Assembly (NCBI GenBank): GCA_963169105.1 | Contig: OY720636.1 | Location: 107,384,539 to 107,448,538 of the forward strand | Length of the DNA: 64,000 bases | Source of the DNA: Ceriagrion tenellum | Lineage: Eukaryota > Arthropoda > Insecta > Odonata > Coenagrionidae | Direction: 5' to 3' | Part shown: in pieces, positions 25,101 to 37,100 of the stretch | Layout of the letters: each line of letters starts with the position of its first letter | How positions within the stretch are numbered: the first letter of the stretch is position 1 | Made by a program: the position numbers and the translations under genes | The notes under the pieces: generated by a model | Seen by the model: only the letters and a program-made list of their open reading frames with translations | What the model was told of the DNA's origin: nothing | Database searches by the model: none

Positions 25101-28100
25101 TGAATGCAGGCATTACTAAAGAACAAAATTAACTTGATTAAGTGACGTCAGAGGTGATAAATTCGTCATAAAATACGTCAATCATTTTTATTTCCTTGTT
25201 TATTCAGTTAAAGGTATTTATTGTAGCATTGTAGCACAAAAATTTAGAAATGCTATATTTGCACTGAATCATTTTAAAATGAGGTCTCTTTTGACAATGC
25301 AAATAATATGAAAGACAATGCCAGGAATATTTTTCAAATTTAGTGTATTTAGCTCAAGTAATCAACCACATTCCTAAAGGGCAATTCTGAATTACAAGGG
25401 GCAATGCATTTAAATCAAGTCGTATGATACACTACATTTTAAGTAGTCTCACCTTCTCTGCAATCGCTGCCCTCCTCCGCTCTTCTTCTTTGAGGGTTAT
25501 CTCTCTCTCCGCTGTTATCCTGACGCTTTGCCTCAGTGCTTCCTCCAACTCTTCAATCCTCTCGTCTCGTTCCCTCAAAGCAGCGCTCACGGCAGGGCTC
25601 TCCTCATCATGCTCTGTGCCACACCCCACATCTTGAACACTCAGCTTGCTCTCCGGGGTCGTGGCAGCACTTGCCTGCATTTCAGACATCATCTCATCTC
25701 TTACCTTGGTCCCCACTTGCTCCATTTGCCAAAATTCACTATACCTGTTACTCCCACCAGTGTCCTCACCCCTCATTGTCACGACATATCCCTCACCCCT
25801 TATCCCAACTTCCTTCCCCCCTCCTCCTCCTCCTTGACCTGGAGGCCTCCAACCTGTTGCAGTCATGATTTGAAGGATTTTTTCCTCGGATTCCAAAGTT
25901 GGAGCAAAATTGTAATTGGATTCAAGCAGGGAGAAACAAAATCATCCGAGCAACATAAAAGGGTTATGAAGGGTTTTTTGGTACACAACTTCAAATTAAA
26001 CACAAAAATAAAAACATGATGGAAAAATGCAACTTAAAGACAGTGGAGTGGTGTCAAAATGTACAGAAGAGCAGAAAGATCAAGTTGACAAGAAGCTCAG
26101 CAGTGCTCATGAGCAAGCCAGAAAGATGCCACCTGTTTCTTAGAGTAGGTATCACTGACAATTTGGATATAAGTTTAGTCTATAATTTGAAGTAGAGAGA
26201 AGCATTTAAGGTTTATTCAGAGTGCTCCGTCCAAATCAAAGGTGAAGAGTTGAATCAAAGTTCTTAGCTGAGAGAAAGCTTGGATGATATAGCTAGAGAT
26301 GGACTCTTATTTCTGAATGGATAAAAGAATGGTGATTTGGCAATGCAGTCATGGTGCTCACCTCCTTTCACAACAATGGCAGTGAAATAAATAAGAATTA
26401 TGATATATGGACACAGACCCAGTCTTAATTTTTTTCCCCTAAGCCATCCCCTGCTCGTTGATTTCCACAGCTAGTCTATTTACCTTCACGTGTGCTCATA
26501 AGCTCAATTTTAATTTTGCGACTCAAAAAAATTTATGTGGCACATTTGTGACTGATCAGTGCAAACTTGCAAACACATTCCTCAACCGTAAGTGGCGAAA
26601 TATAGATAAACCTTTGCACACAATTTCTCCATGCAAGAGAAAAACTGAACACTATCATTTAGCTCCCTTTTTCAGTCTGTAAGCTAATAAAGCTTTCTGA
26701 CATTAAAGTCAACATGTAGTAACAAGAGCAACAGCAAAGGCATCAGCAACAAATCTATTGTGGCAAAAGTTCCTTTCCTTTGCTGAGGGCCCATGAGAGG
26801 GGCTCCTAACACACCCCCTGGCATTAATTTGCATAACCACAACAATCCAAACTGTACAAAAGATAATGACAATGTATTCATATATAAATTTGCTCTAAAA
26901 TTAAAGGAAATGTCTTGAGTGGAGGAATGAATGAGGGAAAGAGGCTTAAAAGAAGCTTTTCAAAAAGCCAGCAGGCCCGGAAGCCTGAAGTCAGGTGAAA
27001 AAAATTATTAGCAAAATAAGGGAAAATAAAAAATTTAAAAAAGGATAGTTGGTTGGGTTAAGAGATAATAGGAGAGAGAAAAATGAGAGAGTTGTTAGTA
27101 CATTATTCACACGCTACCATTTTTAAGCTAACATTGTTAATCAAAATGTTAAAGTCTATTTGAATAAAGCCTACCTCTTCCCTCTTTCTTTGCTCCTCCA
27201 ATTGTGCATTTGTTGCCTGCTGACTTTTCAGCTTAGCTTGTGCATTCTTCAAAGCACTAAAATGTGAATAGAGAGGAAAAATCATTAGTGGTGAACTTGC
27301 AAAGTGGTGCAAGAAAACTTTATCAGACACTAAGATTTCATAACCCCTGGTCAAATATTTTCCCAGTATGAAAACTCACATTAATACCGCATATTATCAT
27401 GTACCACGCACCCCCGTGTAAGATGGGCATCTTTTTTTTGGGCAATGAATTTTGATTAAAAAAATAATTCGAAAAATTGGAAAAATGTATATTATTATTC
27501 GGAAATATAACAGCATTTACTTATGACAATAGAAAAATATGCTTTATCATAAAAAACATCGGAAAAATAACCATTATTAACTAAATTAATTATTTCGCGT
27601 CGTTCTTCTATAGTTGCGACTGCCGTACAGGTAAGCAGCATTCATGTTCGTCTTGAAAATGCTCCTGCATAGGATATTTGAAAAATTGATTTATAATCCA
27701 CATAATGTCAAAGAGACAAAAAATATAGAAAATTAGATATTACCTTTCAATTTTCATCAATGTCACTGTCCTCGCTAGCAGAACCGGCGGAACTCTCATC
27801 TTCACTACTCCTCACCCTCACTACCATCCAATTTGTTGGAAATGAAGCATTTCTTAAAACTTCGAAAAATCAAATCTTCTTGAATTAAATTTCAAGAGGT
27901 TATTATCCACTGACACATTTGATCTATGCTAGGCTTCTTAATTCGTCCCGTCGGCATTGTCTCCTGAACTGCACTCGCCATCCATTCTGCGTACAACCTT
28001 TTCAGATTCGACTTGAAGGGACGATTGATGCAAACGTCGAGTGGTTGAAGAATGGAAGTCATTCCTCCTGGAATGATCACTTGGTCCGTCTTTCCCTCTT

Positions 28101-31100
28101 TCAGGCGTTTCTTCACATTTTCGGTGAGGTGGCCGCGAAAACTGTCTAGTACTAACATACTGCATAATTGGAGAAGGGCACCAGGACGATGCTCCCAGAT
28201 ACACTTAAGACAAGTTCATTATTCATCCAGCCCTTTTCTTGTGCTCTGACCACCATTCCTGCAGGGAACTTCACATTTTTTGGGAGCATTTTACGTTGAA
28301 ATATTACGTATGGCGGATGCTTCTTTCCATCCACCAAGACTGCTAACATCACGGTACAACGTTGTTTCTCGGCACCAGCAATGCGCACTTGAACTGTTTT
28401 TGCCCCAGCATCATTCAGTCTTGTATCATACGGCATTTCAAAATAAACAGGGGTCTGATCTGCAATGCCAATTTGCCGTAACAAATGCAAATACCTATTT
28501 CTTAAACTGATGACATACCTCTGAAATCTCACTAGCTTTTCTTCATATGCCTCCGGCAAATGCTGCGAAGTAGAGGTTTTTTTTCTTATTGACAGGCCAT
28601 TCCTATAAAAAAACCTCACCATCCAACCTCTTCTTGCTTTAAACTCATTGAAAGTCACACGAAGTTCTCTTGCTATCTCCAGGGCTTTCATCTGGCACAT
28701 TTCCATGGACAATGCAAACCCAAATTGTCGTCTATCTCTAATGTATGCCGAAAATCTCTTTTCTATTTCAGGGTATTTTGCTGACTTTCCTCTAAATGCT
28801 CGCTTCTCACTGTTACTGGAAAGGAGTTTATCTTTCTTCTTCCTCCAGTCTCGTACACAAGATTCTGGCACATCATATTTCCGTCCAGCAGCATGGTTAC
28901 CAATTTCTTCCGCTTCTCGTAGAATCTTCAGTTTTTCCCGAACACTGAATGAACGTAGTCTTTTGCCACCGTTCATTTTCATGATTTCCACAACCAACTT
29001 TCCCATGAAACAACAAACTTACTGAATAAATCGAGGGCCACCAGCCTAGCTGAAGGGAAATACGTCTCGTTGCCTCTCAACTTACATTACGGCGCACCAC
29101 AATGAGCCGAGTAAGGTAAAAGCAACAAAGTAATCACTGTATGATGCGCATCCTCAGTGTATGACGCGCATTCCGTTTTCAACATTGCTTAAAGGGAAAA
29201 AAGGTGCGCGTGGTACATGAGAAAATACGGTACATTCTCCGGCCAAAAACACTCATTGTAACTCACTGCAAGATTGACATTATTCACATAACGTAAACTT
29301 TCATTTTACATCAAGTCAATAAAAGGATCAACAACATCTTTTAACAGATCTTAACCAGACATAATGCCAAGTTGATTGGTTAAATCACACATGAGTATGT
29401 AAAATTAAACGAACAACATGAGGAATACCATTATGATATTTTATAATTAAAATCTAAAGAATGCTTCTATTAACAAAGGCAGAGGTATAATTTAACAACA
29501 CCAATATTTGTAGGCCGTACTCCAATTTTGCACCATTCACACTTCCATACATTCCTAATGACACCTTTAACTAGACTTTTGTAAGCTTAATTCAGGCTTT
29601 CAGACATTTGTTGGCAAAATATATATTTGAATTTCACATGATGGTGCATATAGTTGCTATGATTGGCAGATGAGACATGTGCACAAATCACACAGAGATC
29701 AGTGTCTTCTATCTGTCTTCTAGGGATGGTATAATCTGGAAAGACAGCAGGCATCAGTAGCCTATTCAAGAGGGAAGGGGCTTCAACTAAGTTAAATTTG
29801 ATTTCCATTTGTCTTATGTCTCTTTTAGATAGCATTCATGAAATTTAGCCCCTCTTTATTAATGATAATTTAAATTGCATCAGGTGTTAAGGTCCTAAAA
29901 CTAAATGTTACTATGCCTCTTGTTTTACATCATTGAAGTTATTATTATTATTTTATGGCCTTCATTGGACCACTTCAGTAAACTTCTGGAATTCTTCTGT
30001 TTTTGGTTAGCCCAGTATTTCTCCATTTGCTCGGATTGTAATTTTCTTTCTTCATCTGGGATCACCCTTCCCATTCTCTGTTTGTTAGTCTTGGTTTGTA
30101 GTCTAGTCTGTTTGTCCTTGAGTTTCATGATCATGTCTGTCTTTTCTTTCTAATCTTCTATCGTAATATATAATTCGCTCATATCTTCCAAATTTCGACA
30201 ATCCATCTTATGCTGGTTTTACTGTTCCATAGATTTTCCATAATTTTTTGCTTATCCTATTTTCCAGTGTTCTGATTAGGTGTCCAAAGAATGAGATTCG
30301 TTTCGTTCTTATCGTCCTTGTTACAGGTTCTATTTCTCTGTAGACTGTTTCATTTGAAGCTATTATGTATACTATGGTTTGTAAAATTAAGCTAGGGAAA
30401 AATTACAAAAGCACTCATATTTTGTATCAAGGTTTCACTCAGTGCATTACAAAGCCCTCTTTTTTGAACTTTTATTCAAACTTTTATTTAGACTTTCAGC
30501 AACTGTTCAATGTTGGAAATTAAAGCCACTGTAAGCCACATCTACTTTCACTCATGTACATATTAATGGAAGCATGAAATGAGACAGAAAAGGAGGTAAA
30601 ATGTAACAGAGTAAGAGGAACTTGGAACTCACTCCTGCAACTCCCTTATGGCTTTGTCTTTAGCATTCTGTTCCTCCTGTGTCATCTGTACAAGTTGCAG
30701 CAAGCGGTCTGTCTCGGTCTGAGCTTGCTTGGCCTCTGCCTTGGCCTTCTCGTTCTCCTGTTCAAGCGCCGCCAGCCTCTTTGCCAACTCCCCAGCATCT
30801 CCTCCTGCAGCTGCAGCTGCCGCAGCACCCTTTGCCAGCATCTGCTGTTTCTGCTGGGTGAAAAACCAAGTCTAGTTCAGCTTTTTAAATAAAAACTCTT
30901 AGGAATCACTAAAACAAATCACTGTTATTCAGGAAGAAGAAATGTGTGCCTCACACTTGGGAAAAAAAAGAGGATGAAGTTATATTTACCAAAGAAAGAG
31001 AAAAAATGGGCTTCATTATTAAAGGTTCTGATAATTTGGGCAGAAAGGGTCAAATTCAAAATATTGGATTACCCCAAACATCCTTACATTTTTCCAAGCT

Positions 31101-34100
31101 GACGTTCACTCAAATGCAACCTTGTTGGTTTCCTTTTCAAATGTGTAGCCTCTTATACTTGCCTTCTCACCAATCTAGTTTTCTAGTAATGGCCTACTCT
31201 ACTCTATGCTATGCCTAGCATGTATTTGCTCATTTCGCTAGTATCTTATTTCTCTGTCCTCATCCAATCCTGTATCTCTACTAATTCTTCAAATCCAAAT
31301 GCCATGACAATAAAATGATCCATACTGAAGCATTCATTAATTTTGCTGGTGGGTGGGGGAAGGGGAAAGGTTTGGGAGAGTAGGGCGAGAAGGGGGGATG
31401 GGGTTGGGATGAGTTCAGGGTGTGATGCGGGGGAGGGAGGAAGGTATGAGTAAGGAGGGAGGGTTGGAAGTTAGTTATTGCTTCTTCCAATGGTTAATCT
31501 GCAGGTTGAGGGGAGGAAGGGTTAAGGGATTCTTGGGTGGGACAGCAGTCATCCGAGGGGAGTTGATGGTGGGAAGGACAGGGAAATTTTTAAGGAGGTC
31601 GGAAGAACAAGGTTTTTTAAAAATTGACATCCAGGAGTGGGGAATGCCAAGTAAATGTCATTTCATTCACCTACTGTCCAATAGTACTATTCTTTCTGAT
31701 CTCCCTCTGTTCCGAAACATCAAGTCTTTGACCCTTGGTTTCCAGGTAGAGGACTTCAGGGTTGAAGTCACTGGTGTGGTTTTCTTCCCAAAGATGTTTT
31801 GCAAAGTGTGAGTCTTGTGTGTTTCCTGTGGCATAGGACCAGTGTTCTTCTGCTCTCACCTTGAACAACCTCCCTGTTTGTCCCACATATTTCGCACTGC
31901 AATTGTCGCACTTCAGCATGTATAGGCCACTTCTGTTAATCACATCAACTTTGTCTTTAGTTCTATTAATCAGGTATTTTTTAGGTTTTTCTAATTATAG
32001 AATAAATACTATTAAGTAAAACTTACAAAGTTTTGTGAATTCCTGAGCATGGAAAAGTTTTACAAAGTTAAGGCTGAAACTATTGAATGTACTACCATAA
32101 ATTATTAATTGTTGATAGTCATCCCATACCTACTGTGCTGAAAGTTCAATGAGTATAATAAATGTAAGGATTAGCTGCAATCCCTAGCATGAGATAATAT
32201 CTAATCCTAGCTCAGCAAAAAAGCTGTCAAACTTAATGATTTCCTCATCATGCAGGAAAAAAGTACCAGCAGTTAAAGCGAATTACTTGATATCCATGAT
32301 AAAATATAACACAACAATAGTAATATCCACACTTTAATATATTACTTCAACAACGACCATGGTTTCGACATACTATGTCATTTTAAAGGTGATAGAATTA
32401 CTTGATCTTAAATAATTCATTAAAAACCCCAATTAATTTGTGTTTTATCACTTCACATCTCCATTCTAAATCTTTTGTCCAAGAATGTAAATTCTACCCC
32501 AAGAAAACAAGATGAGTAAGGTATTTATCCTTTCAAAGAACACCTATATTTTATGAAAATTACAATAAATTTTTAACTAAATGCTTGACCAAACTCAAGA
32601 AATCAGAAAAAAAGTGGTTATGATCTAGATGTCTTTAATTTTTTTTCCTTACAACCACTGTGGAATCATTTGTGGCTTTCTCTCTTTAAACCCATACTCA
32701 TCACAAAATACACTTCAAATAGAGCCAATGACATTCCAAAGTTCCAACCCAAAAAAGAAGCCTTTGGTAAAAATACGAGATTAGAAAAAATACTTTATAG
32801 CCTCTCTTTGGTGAATTGATGATAATGAGAGAGCCTACAACAATAGAAATTTAGGACATGTAAACTGTTAGTGGTCAGTAACTTCTGGCTCCAAAACTGC
32901 ACATTAAAAAATCAATTTATGCTGCAAAAATGAATGGAAAATTATGAATTTTAAAATATGATGAAATGTTTAAAAATGCACCAGGCATAAAATAATATTC
33001 ATTGTAGGGGATGTGAATTGCCAACTCCGAAACGCCTACCTTCTGCAGTTGAGCCTCCAGCTGTTCCAGGTCTTTCCTCCTCTTCTTGAACTTCATCTCT
33101 GCATCTGCAAACGCCTTCTCCCTCTCCTCCAACTGCTGCCTCTGCTGCTGCATTTGCTGTTGCTGCTGCTGAAGCTGCTGCTGCATCTGCGGCGACTGCT
33201 GAGGGTGCTGCATTTGTTGCTGCAATTGCTGCTCTCGTTGCTGCAGCTGTTGCCGTAGATGTTGTACTTCCTGCTGCAGTTGTTGGACCTGCTGTGGAGG
33301 GGGAGGTCCCCGGCCCTGAGCTGCAGCAGCTGCTCTCTTTGCCTGCTCCTCTGCGTTCCTCCTAGCCTCCTCCGCCTTCTTCCACTGCTCATCCAGTTGC
33401 TTCTTGTGCTCCTCCATATGACGTTTCTGCTCCTCCATGTGCCGTCTCTGCTCTTCCATTTGCCGTCTCTGCTCTTCCAGTTGCCGTCGCTGGTCGTCCA
33501 GCTGCTTTCTTGCCATGTCACTCTCTTGGCTCGATCTGGCAGACCCACTGGCCAATTTCTGATTAGCTTCATGCAAGTCCAGCTGTGAGCCATTGGCAAG
33601 GATAAATGATAGGCACACCATGAGTGATGGTAAATTTTCCATTTTGGAGTCAAGCAATATGGTCAGGGATTAGCCTCCTCCAACAAAATTATGGAACACG
33701 TTAAAATCATTACTATCCACAGGCTAAATGTTAATCATAGTGCATTTAAAATTAAGAGGAATTTCAAATAATAACATTTTAAAGCAATGCAATACCAATA
33801 TTTAAATTCAAATACTTTTAAGCTACCAAGGTTCCAGCATATTAGGAAAAATAATGATTAAAATCTACAATAGAGTGACTATGAACTCATTAAAGATATA
33901 AATTCAGAATAAAATGTCATATTGTGTCATTAAAAAATGACAAATACCATGTTTTTGTAACACACCAATGCTATGCACACCACTACATTTCAATAAAAAT
34001 ATCCTATAGCCTTAACATGGTTCCCTCAGAAGTGCTTGATAACATACAGACTGGATACAGTTCCATCAGGAAACCTCCGATGAATGGTACGTGCTTTTAC

Positions 34101-37100
34101 GCCACTCAAAAATAAGTCAGCAATCATTTCTGGATTCTATAAAAATGCAAAATAAAGTTTTTAAATGACATTTCAATCATTCTTCACAAAAAATAATGAT
34201 AAATCAAGAAAAAAAGCATGAGAAAGAAAGTTATAGGTAGCTAAAATTTAGAATGGCTTCCTTAAACAGTGAAGACTACAGGGAAGAAAGCAAATAAAAT
34301 GTATTTAAACTTAAGCTTTTTAACTAAAGTACATAAAAAATAAATTTCACATGAATGAAGCAATGAAGTACATGGAAAACCAAGCAGTTGTGGTGACACA
34401 AAATCAAAACTCATGATAACATTGCATCTGAAGGGCATAAAGCTGGAATTTTAGGCTTCTAGCTCACAGAAATACATACACTATATTACTTATCAATGGC
34501 CAATAGGACCACTCAGGTATGTATCATTAGCCTTTAATATACAGCATTTAAATCAGAGTAATGGTCTGGCTGACTGGAGTTTTCCGAGCATTTAATTTAC
34601 AAGTCACCTAATTCCAATCCCCAAAGTACTCTTTAGTGCTGTGGGACCCATATTCTAATGGGAACAAAAGTTCCCTTTCATACAATATTAAACACACAAG
34701 ATTAAGCACACAAGTAAATTCTCAGCTTTTATCATTTTGCATATATATATATGTAATTGTATGAATGGGCATAAATGGAAGGAGTGTGCTTCGTTGGTTT
34801 GGTCGTGTTGAGAGAATGGATGAAAGTTGAATAACGAAACAGATATATAAGAGTGAAATAAATGGTTCCAGAGGTAGAGGTAGGCCAAGAAAGTTGTGGT
34901 TGAATGTGGTAGAGGAAATTCTTTGGGGGAGGAATATTAGGAGTCTTAATAACAGGAGTGCATGTATGAAGCAGTGTATGGGGGTAAATGAAGCAAAAGA
35001 GGTTTGCAAGGATAGGTCAGTATGGAGGAAATTATTGAAGCAGAGTTAGGTGTACAAATATGTATTTATGAGTGAAACTTGTTGACTCTGCCTACCCCAG
35101 GAGGGAACGGCACGATTGGTATGTATGTGTGTATGTATAATTAACAATTTTACTGCTTAATAACATCAGCCATCGAGTATCTCCTCGTTATAAAGCCACG
35201 AAAGAAAAGACAATCTATCACTCTAAACTGCACCTAAAAAGCAGTATGAAAATATTTAACCCTTTCGCTGCGGTCAAACTGCAGAGACTCTCCAGTCCCT
35301 GTGCGGCGAAAAAGTGAACGGTCATTTATGTTGGCAGAGAAAGTATTGTTCTCATTGCACCTGCAACTCAATAGTCACTCACGCTCCCAGGAAGGGATTA
35401 GAACAATGTATAACAATGAACTAGGCGAATGGCATTCGCAGAAAAAAAGAAAGTTTGGAGGGGTGGGTAGGAACGACCACTTGCCAACGGAACGTAGGAG
35501 CTAAGTTCACAGCAGTCAACCGGGCGAACGTAGCTACTGCGTTCACAGCAGCAAAAGGGTTAATCTTGCTCATTTGGAGAACTCAATTCTCTTCCACTGT
35601 TGTAAAGCAAAATCTCTCCTTACAACCACCCTTCTCAATGACCAAGTATTGGAGAACTCATTACAATTTTAACAAGCTCACTGTATGTCATAGCCCCACT
35701 CAACGACCATCTCTCAGCCTACCCAATGACCAGTGCTTCGAGGAGAATAGACTCCTCATCAGCAAATGAATGAAAGAAGGATGAACCTAACTGGAGTGAC
35801 AAGTAACATGGGCCATTCTTGAAAAGTTATGTCTTCATTTAGAATATTCTGTGCACATTTCCAGTCATAAACAAGGGGAAGAGACTTGAAAGGGCAGGCA
35901 AGAGACGGTAAAACATGCCATAAAATTACCACCAAAATTCTCCCAGAATACAGACACGAGCAAGTCTTTTCATGAAAAACAAGCTTTTTGGGTTGTCTTG
36001 CAACTCAATTGAGACATTCCATCAAAGAACACCATTTATGACAGATCCACAAGATGAAGTGTATCAGGGAGGAGAATTTGCTTGAATGAGCAAGAGTGAC
36101 TGAAGAAAGAGGTGAAGAAGCATCAGAAATAAAGCTAGAAGAGCAATTTCAATGAGTACAAACCATGATAAACAGGATATAAGAGTTTAAAATTGAAGAA
36201 ACATTGTGAAAAAAATGGCAATAGGGCAACTCAAATCATGGAGTGAAAAGAAAGAAGGAAGAAGAATATAAAAGCATCAAGTCTGCATCTATGAGTGGTT
36301 TAAAGCTGCATTGCCAGAAAATAACTCCATTCTTGGAGCTATTATGTAGGCGGCCTTAAAAATTACTTCAAAATTAGGAGTTTAAGATTTCATGGCAAGC
36401 AAAGGCTGACTTGATTGATTTCTTTCATGGCATTTCATAACCCACTGAGACGATTTAATTTGATATAGAGACAAGTGAAAAAGTGTGCAAGGACTGGAAA
36501 GGATGAATTTTGGTAATTATAAAAAAATCCACTGAAGGAACCATACAGCAACCACGAGTTTAGAATTTCATTAATTACATAAAACTACAATAAGCTATAT
36601 GTTTTTAATAATGATTGAATTCACCCAGTTTGTTCTGATCTGCCATCTAAATAACAGACTCTCACAAATGGCCACTGTAGCTTGGGACATAATCTTAAGA
36701 ATGTTACTCTCTGAGTTAGTGTGCAGGAGGTGAAGTAGTGAAGGAGACACATCATGTCATGCACATTGATTTTTTGGGTAAAAGGTATACATCTATTAAA
36801 TAGAACTTAATTTTGCTCCTGATTTCCTATAATAGGATAGTATCAATTTTGAATCAAGAATAGAAAAACCCTCATGACAATTTCAGCCACGACAAACCAA
36901 CGAGTTCATTACTTTTTCTGATTTTTGAAGCAATTTCCTAATCATTTGAATTGTGTTTCTCAAATTTATTCATTCAGGATCATATCCCCAAGTTTAATGG
37001 CCGACCCTCTTAGCACACTTGCTGCCCCTGAATTTAATTTTTCACTATACCCAGTGCCCTATCATTGTGGTAGTTATTACAATTTTGTGAGAAAAATATA

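Noticed and set aside
25528..26019. 163-residue plus-strand open frame
   Set aside because: It is the complement of exon N (GC-rich and strongly biased). Its translation is Pro/Ser/Leu-rich low complexity with no family features.
33259..33588. Leu-rich plus-strand frames that look like membrane proteins
   Set aside because: They are the reverse complement of CAG/CTG-type codons in the Gln-rich brp exon K, which by itself generates Leu runs.
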